Positions 32,170 through 37,951 of a DNA stretch of 37,951 nt are shown piece by piece (positions within the stretch are counted from its first letter, which is position 1; the number at the start of each line of letters is the position of its first letter). A program made the translations under genes and the position numbers. The notes beneath the pieces were generated by a model, which worked only from the letters and a program-made list of their open reading frames with translations, had not been told where the DNA came from and did not search any database. The stretch is taken from NCBI GenBank assembly GCA_022800315.1, contig JAAWQC010000023.1:1-37951 (forward strand), given 5' to 3'. Source of the stretch: Clostridiales bacterium. GTDB lineage: Bacteria > Bacillota > Clostridia > Oscillospirales > Acutalibacteraceae.

Positions 32170-32256
32170 CGGCAGCGGCAGTTGCGTCACGGCGATGGGC
32201 TCCGCCTATTCACAGGGCCGGTCCATGGCCGGCTTGTGACCTGCAACTCCCTGCCG
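32170..32256. other. Branched inverted-repeat region, possible structured RNA
   Basis: CGGCAG (32170-32175) pairs with CTGCCG (32251-32256). AGTTGCGTCAC (32180-32190) pairs with GTGAC (32236-32240) plus GCAACT (32243-32248), leaving a two-base bulge. Inside lie two small hairpins: GGCG/CGCC (32191-32206) and GCCGG/CCGGC (32217-32233). Together they form a three-way junction. It lies upstream of both divergent promoters, so it is in neither predicted leader. It matches no RNA family I recognise; it could also be a gene remnant. Confidence 0.4.
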
Positions 32257-32307
32257 TCGCTTGCGGTCATTACAGGTACGCGGGGAGCAGCGAAGGCATC
32301 GTCCGTA

Positions 32308-32316
32308 TGCTATAAT
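32308..32316 (+). promoter_or_regulatory. Extended -10 promoter candidate for the radical SAM gene
   Basis: TGCTATAAT is a perfect extended -10; no good -35 is visible. It lies about 105 bases before the ATG at 32422. An imperfect hairpin (AGAGGAGAGTAA with TTACCTCTCT, about 32341-32363) follows in the leader. Confidence 0.5.
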
Positions 32317-32384
32317 ACGATCTGACAGCGGTATATTCGCAGAGGAGAGTAATTCTTACCTCTCTTATATTCGTGTCTAAAGGC

Positions 32385-32406
32385 ATCCACTTGATATCCA
32401 CTTGAT
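32385..32406 (+). repeat. Tandem 11-bp duplication before the radical SAM gene
   Basis: ATCCACTTGAT occurs twice in direct succession (32385-32395 and 32396-32406), directly before the ribosome site AAGGAG. It looks like a slipped-strand duplication in the leader. Confidence 0.85.
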
Positions 32407-32421
32407 AAGGAGCGCATATCC

Positions 32422-33348
32422 ATGAAGAATCCCCTGTCCCTTCCCCGCTGTGAACTGTGTCCCCGCCGCTGCGGCGTACCACGGGGAGAAGGCCCCTCCG
32501 CCGGCTTCTGCGGCATGCCCGCGCTGCCCTCCGCCGCCCGTGCCGCCGTCCACCGCTGGGAGGAGCCCTGCATCAGCGGGCCCGCTCCCGCATCAGCGGC
32601 GGACGGCGGGTCGGGAACGGTATTCTTTTCCGGCTGCACCCTGTCCTGCGTTTACTGCCAGAACGCCCCCATCAGCCACCGTAAAACCGGTAAAACCATA
32701 ACAGTGGAGCGGCTGGCGGACATCTTCCGCGAGCTGACCGACCAGGGGGTGTACAATATCAATCTGGTCAATCCCACCCACTTCGTCCCCGCTATCCTGC
32801 GAGCACTGGAGCTTTATCGCCCTCCTGTCCCCCTCGTCTACAACTCCGGCGGATACGAACGGGTGGAAACCCTCCGCCTACTGGAAGGTGCGATAGACGT
32901 CTACCTGCCCGACCTGAAGTACCGGGAGCCGGAACTGGCGGCCCGCCTGTCGGGAGCAAAGGATTATGCGGAGCGGGCCTGTGAAGCCATTCTCGAAATG
33001 GCGCGGCAGACCGGGCCCATGGTATTGGACGAACGGGGTATCGCCCTGCGGGGAACCATGGTGCGCCATCTGGTGCTGCCGGGACACACCCGCAACTCAC
33101 TGGCCGTCCTTGACTGGCTGAAGGAACATCTCCCGGCGGGCTGCTACGTCAGCCTGATGTTCCAGTATACCCCTATGGAGGGACTGGAGCGGTTCCCCGA
33201 ACTGACCCGCCGTCTCACCCGGCGGGAGTGCGGCAAGGTGCTCGACCATCTGCTGGAGCTGAATCTCACCGACGGCTATGTACAGGAGCGGGAGAGCGTC
33301 GGTTCTCAGTTCATTCCCGCTTTCGACCTGACGGGAATCGTCGGATAA
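32422..33348 (+). CDS. Radical SAM protein, PflA-like (COG1313 type)
   Basis: The 308-residue protein has the radical SAM cluster motif CTLSCVYC (Cys72, Cys76, Cys79), which binds a 4Fe-4S cluster and S-adenosylmethionine. An additional N-terminal cysteine group (Cys10, Cys13, Cys17, Cys30 in CELCPRRCGV and FCGMP) could hold zinc or a second cluster. NPTHFVPAI and VYNSGGYER are typical of the subgroup annotated as pyruvate-formate-lyase-activating-like proteins, whose target is mostly unknown. No glycyl-radical enzyme is encoded nearby, so it is probably not a dedicated PflA. AAGGAG lies nine bases before the ATG. It is a single gene ending in a terminator. Confidence 0.92.
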   Translation: MKNPLSLPRCELCPRRCGVPRGEGPSAGFCGMPALPSAARAAVHRWEEPCISGPAPASAADGGSGTVFFSGCTLSCVYCQNAPISHRKTGKTITVERLADIFRELTDQGVYNINLVNPTHFVPAILRALELYRPPVPLVYNSGGYERVETLRLLEGAIDVYLPDLKYREPELAARLSGAKDYAERACEAILEMARQTGPMVLDERGIALRGTMVRHLVLPGHTRNSLAVLDWLKEHLPAGCYVSLMFQYTPMEGLERFPELTRRLTRRECGKVLDHLLELNLTDGYVQERESVGSQFIPAFDLTGIVG

Positions 33349-33410
33349 GTTTCCCGCAGACCGACGCCGCCTGTCCGCTGTACGATCATTCGCAGGCGGC
33401 AATATCCAAA

Positions 33411-33440
33411 CAGAGGGGCCCGTCGGGACGGGCCCCTCTG
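33411..33440. terminator. Terminator between the radical SAM and germination genes
   Basis: CAGAGGGGCCCGTC (33411-33424) pairs perfectly with GACGGGCCCCTCTG (33427-33440). It lies between two convergent genes and may serve both, although flanking T-runs are short. Confidence 0.8.
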
Positions 33441-33453
33441 TCCTTCTGATTAT

Positions 33454-34887
33454 TTACGTGTTGTCGTTGCTGATCGGACGGCGGATCACCAGCCGCAGCA
33501 GGGCTTTCCCGCTGAAGGGGATGAGCGGGTACAGGTAGCTCTTGCCCGCCGCCGTCTCGGTAAAAGCGATCATGAGGATCATTACCACCATCCCCGCGGC
33601 AAAACCCCAGATATTGAACAGGGCGCTGAGCACCAGGAACAGGATGCGGAACAGTTTGAAGGCGTACCCCAGTTCGAAACTGGGCTGGGTGAAGCTGGCT
33701 ATGGCGACGAAGGCCATGTACAGCAGCACCTCCGACACGAAAAAGCCGGTGGCCACCGCGAAATCGCCCAGAATCAGTGCTCCCACGATACCGAAGGCGT
33801 TGTTGAGCACCCCCGGCGTGTTCAGGGAGGCCAGCTTGATGCCGTCGATGATAAACTCCACCACCAGCAGCTGGACGATCAGGGGCACGGCGTTGGGCTC
33901 CTTGATGCGGATGAAGTCAAGCCAGCCCGGTATCCAGTCGGGGTTTTTCATCAGCAAAAACCACACCGGCGTCAGGAAAATGGTGAGCAGGAACACGACG
34001 TCCCGCACCAGCCGCAGATAGGTGCCCACCAACGGCGGGAAATAGAAATCGTTGGTATCCTGGACAAAATCGAATACCGAGGTGGGCAGGATCATCACCG
34101 ACGGAGAATTGTCCACCACCAGCAGGATACGCCCCTCCGCCACGCTGGCAGCGGCGCAGTCGGGCCGTTCGGTATACCGCACCTTGGGAAAGGGGTTGTA
34201 CCACTGGCGCGGCACCAGACATTCCGCCAGGCTCTCCTGCCCCATAGCCAGGGTTTTGATGTCGATGGCCTTCAGCTTTTTCCGTATGCGGTCCAGCAGG
34301 CGGGTATCCGCCCGCCCGTCCATATAACACAGCACCACGTCGCTTTTGGAAACGGTGCCGATCTGGAAAATCTCCATGGTCAGCCGCGGGTCGCGGATAC
34401 GGCGCCGGATCAGGGCGGTGTTGTGTACCAGTGTCTCCACAAATCCGTCACGGGAACCGCGGAGCACCCGGTCGTCGTCCGGCTCCGCCATCCCACGGGT
34501 GGGATAGGTCCGGGCATCGATCATGATCGCCTGCTCGAACCCGTCGATCACGAGGGCGATGGTCCCCGACAGCACCCCCGTGCGGATATTGTCCAGCTCC
34601 ACGACGCCCGCCACCTCCACATAGGTGACGAACCGGAGGGAAAAATCACGGGCTGTCCGCATCCCCGCCATATCGTCGGGGGTCAGCTTCATCACGTACT
34701 CCATGATCTTTTCCATGATCTCGTCTTTGACAAAACCGTCGATAAAGAGAAAGGCGGCTTCCCGTCCGCCGATGATCACGTGCCGCGATACCACATCGTA
34801 GCTCTCGTTCACCCGCAGCGTCGATTCCAGCTCGCGGATATCGGTGGGATAATCGCCGGTCATAGCCAGTTCCGGTTGCTTCTTCAT
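33454..34887 (-). CDS. GerA/SpoVAF-type spore germination membrane protein
   Basis: The 477-residue protein has a soluble N-terminal half and about five membrane helices in the C-terminal half. The GerA-family pattern is clear: NTALIRRRIRDPRLTME (about 193), PTSVFDFVQDTNDFYFPP, SLNTPGVLNNAFGIVGALILGDFAV (in parts SLNTPG and GALILGDFAV), and the SpoVAF-like ASFTQPSFELGYAFKLFRI. SpoVAF sits in the inner spore membrane and works with the SpoVA channel in germination. Here it stands alone, without spoVAE or other spoVA genes nearby. The start at 34887 gives a SpoVAF-like length; the longer frame, with a TTG start, adds 55 residues of low family similarity. A sigma-G-like promoter is visible upstream. 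Confidence 0.9.
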   Translation of the reverse strand: MKKQPELAMTGDYPTDIRELESTLRVNESYDVVSRHVIIGGREAAFLFIDGFVKDEIMEKIMEYVMKLTPDDMAGMRTARDFSLRFVTYVEVAGVVELDNIRTGVLSGTIALVIDGFEQAIMIDARTYPTRGMAEPDDDRVLRGSRDGFVETLVHNTALIRRRIRDPRLTMEIFQIGTVSKSDVVLCYMDGRADTRLLDRIRKKLKAIDIKTLAMGQESLAECLVPRQWYNPFPKVRYTERPDCAAASVAEGRILLVVDNSPSVMILPTSVFDFVQDTNDFYFPPLVGTYLRLVRDVVFLLTIFLTPVWFLLMKNPDWIPGWLDFIRIKEPNAVPLIVQLLVVEFIIDGIKLASLNTPGVLNNAFGIVGALILGDFAVATGFFVSEVLLYMAFVAIASFTQPSFELGYAFKLFRILFLVLSALFNIWGFAAGMVVMILMIAFTETAAGKSYLYPLIPFSGKALLRLVIRRPISNDNT

Positions 34888-34921
34888 CCGTCCAAACCCT
34901 TCCGTTTCCAATAGTTGGGGA

Positions 34922-34950
34922 TAGTATTGCCCATAAGCGGTAAAATATGT
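34922..34950 (-). promoter_or_regulatory. Possible sigma-G promoter of the germination gene
   Basis: On the minus strand ACATA (34946-34950), a 17-base spacer and AATACTA (34922-34928) resemble the forespore sigma-G pattern gYATR, 18 bases, cATnMTA. The short motif makes chance likely, but the position (about 35 bases before the start codon) and the gene's spore role fit. Confidence 0.35.
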
Positions 34951-34984
34951 CGGCCGCCGGCCCGGCCCTTTTTGGAAAACGGCA

Positions 34985-35013
34985 TTGTGCTTTCGAACGC
35001 CGTCTGATATACT
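34985..35013 (+). promoter_or_regulatory. Promoter of the DUF4190 gene
   Basis: TTGTGC (34985-34990), a 17-base spacer and TATACT (35008-35013) with an upstream TG (extended -10). Confidence 0.7.
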
Positions 35014-35073
35014 AATTATATTATCAGCTGCTTCATCAGTTTTCCTGAACAATCAGAACGGAGGGATTCCCCC

Positions 35074-35796
35074 ATGTCCGACGAATATCGCAGCGACGGC
35101 TTCGCCGCGGATACCCCCGAAAAGGAGCCGGAAACCGGCAAAAACAGCGCTTTTGCACCGGCGGAAGAAACCGCCCCGGTGACGAATGCCCCGGCGGCCG
35201 CGCAGACGCCGCCCCAGCAGTATGTGCCGGGTACGCAGGCCCCCCAGTACCAGCAGCCGGCCGGCGGGGTTCCCCCCGTGCCGCCCTATCGCCCGGCCGG
35301 GGCGCAGGGAGCACCTAACGGTTATCCGCCCGTCAACAACGGGCAGACGCCTCCCTATCCCCATCAGGCGGTCCCGCCGCAGCAATACCCACAGCAGGGC
35401 CAGTACCCTCCACAGGGTCAAATCCCTCCGCAGGCGGGGTATCATCCTTATCAGCAGCCGGGCCGCCCGCCCTATCCCACCTCCTACACCCCCTATCCGG
35501 TATCCATGCCGGAACCGGGCCGGGGCACCGCCATTGCGTCGCTGGTATTGGGCATCGTCTCCATCGTTTTCATGGCCAGTATCGTGATCCCCATCATCTG
35601 CGGCATCATCGGTCTGGTCCTCGGCTGCACGGCCAAATCCCGCGGGCAGGGCGGTCTGGCCATTGCCGGTATCGTACTGTCCTGCATCGGCCTTGCCATG
35701 GGCATCCTGTTTATTGTGCTGATCGTCGTCGCCTCTGGCGAATACTATTACAATTACGACTGGTATACCCGGGCGGCCTCGATGCTGCACCGATAA
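35074..35796 (+). CDS. Pro/Gln-rich DUF4190 membrane protein
   Basis: The 240-residue protein has a low-complexity N-terminal half (about residues 25-145) rich in Pro, Gln, Gly and Tyr (repeats like QQYPQQGQYPPQGQ), followed by two membrane helices (about 153-183 and 192-222). Between them lies the DUF4190 element GLVLGCTAKSRGQGGLAIAGIV (key GLVLG, K-R, G-AIAGI). The function of the family is unknown. Such N-terminal tails are usually cytoplasmic and disordered. GGAGGG lies eight bases before the ATG. It has its own promoter and terminator and is divergent from the germination gene. Confidence 0.9.
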   Translation: MSDEYRSDGFAADTPEKEPETGKNSAFAPAEETAPVTNAPAAAQTPPQQYVPGTQAPQYQQPAGGVPPVPPYRPAGAQGAPNGYPPVNNGQTPPYPHQAVPPQQYPQQGQYPPQGQIPPQAGYHPYQQPGRPPYPTSYTPYPVSMPEPGRGTAIASLVLGIVSIVFMASIVIPIICGIIGLVLGCTAKSRGQGGLAIAGIVLSCIGLAMGILFIVLIVVASGEYYYNYDWYTRAASMLHR

Positions 35797-35805
35797 GGTA
35801 CGTCA

Positions 35806-35842
35806 CAAAAAACGCTCCGACTTCCCGTCGGGGCGCTTTTTT
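35806..35842 (+). terminator. Terminator of the DUF4190 gene
   Basis: CGCTCCGAC (35813-35821) pairs with GTCGGGGCG (35828-35836) with one G-U pair, flanked by AAAAAA and TTTTTT. Confidence 0.9.
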
Positions 35843-35899
35843 CGTCCCTGATGTAAAGTTTTTCCAGAAAAATACAGGGGATTACGGGCCAATTCGCTG

Positions 35900-35928
35900 T
35901 TGTGCCGCCCGTCCCTTTATGCTATACT
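35900..35928 (+). promoter_or_regulatory. Promoter of the GH25 lipoprotein gene
   Basis: TTGTGC (35900-35905), a 17-base spacer and TATACT (35923-35928) with TG one base upstream. The hexamers and spacing are identical to the promoter at 34985-35013. Confidence 0.75.
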
Positions 35929-36039
35929 GAAAGCAAAATAGGGGGAATTTCCCCCGAATTATCGTAATTTCGATCCGGCCGGCCCGATGCGGAGAGGGTC
36001 CGGCCGCCGCCGCTCGTAAAAGAAAGGTTTGGTAGAACA

Positions 36040-37392
36040 ATGAAACCGACAGCTACACGGATACTCGCCGGCATCCTCTCGTTTTGCCTGCTGCTGGCGC
36101 TGTACGGCTGCAGCGACGCCTTCCCCACCTCCAACGACCAGTTCGCTATTGATACGGTGGAACCCGTTTACCACGAGGGGACAGGGACAGCGTCCTCCAC
36201 CACCGAAACGACCATAAACACCACGGGGACGACCGGGGAATCCACCGAACCGTCCGAAACCACCACCACGGCCACCGAACCTACCCCGACCAAAAAGCCG
36301 GCGGACGAATCGACGTGGCGCGAACCCGCCAAGAACAATACCGATGGTGTGGCGGACATGGACGACGAGGAGTGGAAGGAATACGAGCAGGACGACCCCC
36401 AGTATCCGCCCCATGTGGACGAACCCGAACCCCCGGTAGAGGATACGCTTCCGTCGGTGGCCCCGCCCTCCCCCACGACCACCACCACCGCGCCGCCGAC
36501 CACCACGACCACCACGGCGGCGACCACCTCCCCCACCACCGTACCGGGACCGGGCACCACCACGACCACCACCACAGCCCCTCCCACCACCACGACGACC
36601 ACCCCGCCCACTAATCCCAAGCCTAGCACCGGCTGGTATTATGAAAATGGCAAAACCTATTTTTACAACAACGGGTCTCCCGTGACCGGCTGGCAGACCA
36701 TGGGCGGCGTCCGGTATTACTTCGACGGCAGCGGCGTGCTCTCCTCCAAGGTCGGCATAGACGTTTCCACCTATCAGGGGGTCGTGGACTGGAACGCGGT
36801 CAAGGCCTCCGGCGTGGAATTCGCCTTTATCCGCGTGGGCTTCCGCGGCTGGGGCGACGAGGGTACCCTGCGTACCGACGCCTATTTTGAGCGCAACATC
36901 AAGGGGGCTATCGCCGCCGGCATCGACTGCGGCGTGTACTTTTACACCCAGGCGATCACCACCGCTGAGGCGGTGGAGGAAGCCCGATACGTCCTCAACC
37001 TGATCAAGGGGTATAAGCTGACCTACCCGGTGGCGTTCGACACCGAATATCTCAACGAACCGGACGCCCGTACCAATAAGGCGGGGCTGACCACCCAGGA
37101 CCGCACCAATTTTGCCGCCGCCTTCTGCAAGACCATCAAGGACGCGGGATATTATCCCATGATCTATGCCAACAAAAGCTGGTTGGAAAACAACCTGTAC
37201 ACGAGCCAGCTGTCCCAGTACGACGTGTGGATGGCCCAGTTCGCCAGCACGGCCACCTATAAGGGGAACTTCAACATCTGGCAGTACACCAGCACCGGTT
37301 CGGTCAGCGGTATCAAGGGCAACGTCGACCGCAACGTGGGACTGGTCGATTACGCCGATATCATCCGCAAGAATGGATGGAACCATCTGTAA
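36040..37392 (+). CDS. GH25 lysozyme-like lipoprotein with Thr-rich linker and cell-wall-binding repeats
   Basis: The 450-residue exported protein begins with a signal peptide and the lipobox LYGC (Cys24). Two Thr/Pro-rich linkers follow (about 48-90 and 143-200), separated by an acidic stretch (DMDDEEWKEYEQDDP). Two choline-binding-type repeats come next (TGWYYENGKTYFYNNGS and TGWQTMGGVRYYFDGSG, about 202-240), then a GH25 domain to the end. GIDVSTYQGVVDW opens the GH25 barrel, and VAFDTEYLNE holds the acidic DxE pair expected for catalysis. It should cleave the N-acetylmuramic acid-GlcNAc bond of peptidoglycan from a membrane-anchored position. It has its own promoter and terminator. Confidence 0.94.
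   Translation: MKPTATRILAGILSFCLLLALYGCSDAFPTSNDQFAIDTVEPVYHEGTGTASSTTETTINTTGTTGESTEPSETTTTATEPTPTKKPADESTWREPAKNNTDGVADMDDEEWKEYEQDDPQYPPHVDEPEPPVEDTLPSVAPPSPTTTTTAPPTTTTTTAATTSPTTVPGPGTTTTTTTAPPTTTTTTPPTNPKPSTGWYYENGKTYFYNNGSPVTGWQTMGGVRYYFDGSGVLSSKVGIDVSTYQGVVDWNAVKASGVEFAFIRVGFRGWGDEGTLRTDAYFERNIKGAIAAGIDCGVYFYTQAITTAEAVEEARYVLNLIKGYKLTYPVAFDTEYLNEPDARTNKAGLTTQDRTNFAAAFCKTIKDAGYYPMIYANKSWLENNLYTSQLSQYDVWMAQFASTATYKGNFNIWQYTSTGSVSGIKGNVDRNVGLVDYADIIRKNGWNHL
36478..36606 (+). repeat. ACC/ACG-rich low-complexity stretch coding the Thr/Pro linker
   Basis: The bases are mostly ACC, ACG and CCC codons giving Thr and Pro runs inside the GH25 lipoprotein. Near-repeated units make length change by slippage likely. 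The antisense strand stays open here only because of this composition. Confidence 0.9.
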
Positions 37393-37395
37393 TAT

Positions 37396-37444
37396 CTAAA
37401 AAAGCCGTTGGGCTCCTTCCATATAGGGGCCCGGCGGCTTTTTA
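37396..37444 (+). terminator. Terminator of the GH25 gene
   Basis: AAGCCGTTGGGCTCC (37402-37416) pairs with GGGGCCCGGCGGCTT (37426-37440) with a few G-U or mismatched positions, flanked by AAAAAA and TTTTT. Confidence 0.88.
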
Positions 37445-37559
37445 CGAGTAACTGTGCTTTTCCTGCCCCCCTGTATATAGCCTATCTACCCATATCGACA
37501 GCTTCCCAGAAGTGTTTTGTCAAGTTATGATAGAGGTATTGTAACAAGGGGGCATAAAA

Positions 37560-37745
37560 ATGATCAAACACTTCACCCTTCGCATTCCAGATGACCAGCT
37601 GCGGCGATTACATGATTTGGCGGCGTACAGTGGACGTTCCATCAACGGGCAATTGCTCGTGATAATCCGTTATATTCTCGACGAATATGAACAGATTCAA
37701 CAGGGCTCCACTCCCAGTCCCCTTATTCGGAAAATCATACGGTAA
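37560..37745 (+). CDS. Small Arc-like ribbon-helix-helix protein
   Basis: The 61-residue protein begins KHFTLRIPDDQLRRLHDLA followed by AYSGRSINGQLLVIIRYILDEYEQ, the beta-strand, helix, helix pattern of Arc/MetJ-type DNA-binding proteins. The short C-terminal tail ends RKIIR. AAGGGGG lies eight bases before the ATG. Such proteins often act as antitoxins or transcriptional repressors; no toxin gene is visible before the window ends 206 bases later. Confidence 0.85.
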   Translation: MIKHFTLRIPDDQLRRLHDLAAYSGRSINGQLLVIIRYILDEYEQIQQGSTPSPLIRKIIR

Positions 37746-37782
37746 ATGTGTTCTTTTTATTGGCGCCTATGCGGCGCGGGCA

Positions 37783-37810
37783 CCCCCTTTCTGCCCCGCC
37801 AGAAAGGGGG
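37783..37810. repeat. Perfect stem-loop after the RHH gene
   Basis: CCCCCTTTCTG (37783-37793) pairs perfectly with CAGAAAGGGGG (37800-37810) around a 6-base loop. No U-tract follows. From here to the window end (37811-37951) I see no supportable gene; the sequence is GC-rich with short repeats and may be part of a dispersed repeat. Confidence 0.7.
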
Positions 37811-37951
37811 GAAAGAGCGGCTCAGGGGGCGCGCCGGTTATCATCATACGAGTTATAGCGCGGTCTCTTGCGGCAAAGGTCGCCTCATTTCGGCGGACAC
37901 GCCGCCTCATGACGCTCCCGCCGCTGCGCCCACCCCGTCTCCCTGTTTCCG

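Noticed and set aside
32170-32256. 6S RNA, SRP RNA or tmRNA
   Set aside because: The element is too short and lacks the long central-bubble hairpin of 6S, the SRP tetraloop region, and any tRNA-like domain.
36478-36606. CRISPR-like repetitive stretch
   Set aside because: The repeats are codons of a Thr/Pro linker inside a clear lipoprotein, with no constant repeat and no spacers.
35959-37386. Minus-strand open frame rich in Gly and Arg
   Set aside because: It is the complement of the GH25 gene, and its Gly/Arg runs are the reverse of the Thr/Pro repeat codons.
37560-37745. Toxin-antitoxin module
   Set aside because: The small protein looks like a ribbon-helix-helix regulator, but no toxin gene is visible on either side.

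Overview
The window looks like chromosome from a spore-forming, fairly GC-rich anaerobe of the Clostridia, most likely Oscillospiraceae/Ruminococcaceae. The sequence evidence is SpoIIID with a sigma-E-type promoter, an orphan GerA/SpoVAF-type protein, an RNase P RNA, a CCA-encoding tRNA-Lys, a GH94 phosphorylase and a Thr-rich GH25 lipoprotein. The genus is inference. No transposase, integrase, prophage or CRISPR array was seen.

Left part (1-10.5 kb): a possible partial gene at the left edge, then spoIIID, then an eight-gene minus-strand surface-polysaccharide operon read from about 9.9 kb to 0.7 kb. In transcription order this is a DegT-type aminotransferase, an ExoA-like GT2, a CDP-glycerol-type glycerophosphotransferase, a GT4, a Wzy-like polymerase, a Wzz/CapA-like chain-length protein, a CpsD relative that has lost its ATP-binding motifs, and a Wzx flippase. 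A small Xre-family regulator with a consensus sigma-A promoter and an inverted repeat sits at its head and may be its first gene. No initiating phosphoglycosyltransferase is present. The distal half of the operon is visibly AT-richer.

Middle (10.6-19.3 kb): two ABC exporter half-transporters, each with a homologous N-terminal domain and a CxxC...CxxC zinc ribbon, flank a DUF1854 gene. They are followed by a Gfo/Idh/MocA oxidoreductase, rnpB, a GNAT acetyltransferase, tRNA-Lys(TTT), and a DegV/FakB fatty-acid-binding protein. Between the DegV promoter and start lies a palindrome closely matching the FabT operator. The 374-base stretch at 10292-10665 holds only the Xre promoter, its inverted repeat and the ABC operon terminator.

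Right part (19.5-38 kb): a YkvA protein; a sugar ABC importer (two permeases and a lipoprotein) without its ATPase; and a divergent four-gene Dlt-like operon (adenylating ligase, carrier protein, MBOAT, SGNH protein). That operon is the most interesting system here. The ligase has Ser and Ala where DltA has the amino-binding Asp and the D-Ala pocket Cys, and the MBOAT carries the DltX-type FxYxxF motif at its own C terminus. This suggests a surface-polymer acylation pathway for a substrate that is not an alpha-amino acid. Next come a GH94 phosphorylase with a phosphohexomutase (phosphorolytic beta-glucan use), a PflA-like radical SAM protein, the SpoVAF-like germination protein, a DUF4190 membrane protein, a GH25 lysozyme-like lipoprotein and a small ribbon-helix-helix protein. 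The 421-base stretch at 32001-32421 holds two divergent extended -10 promoters, a branched inverted-repeat region of unknown function and an 11-bp tandem duplication.
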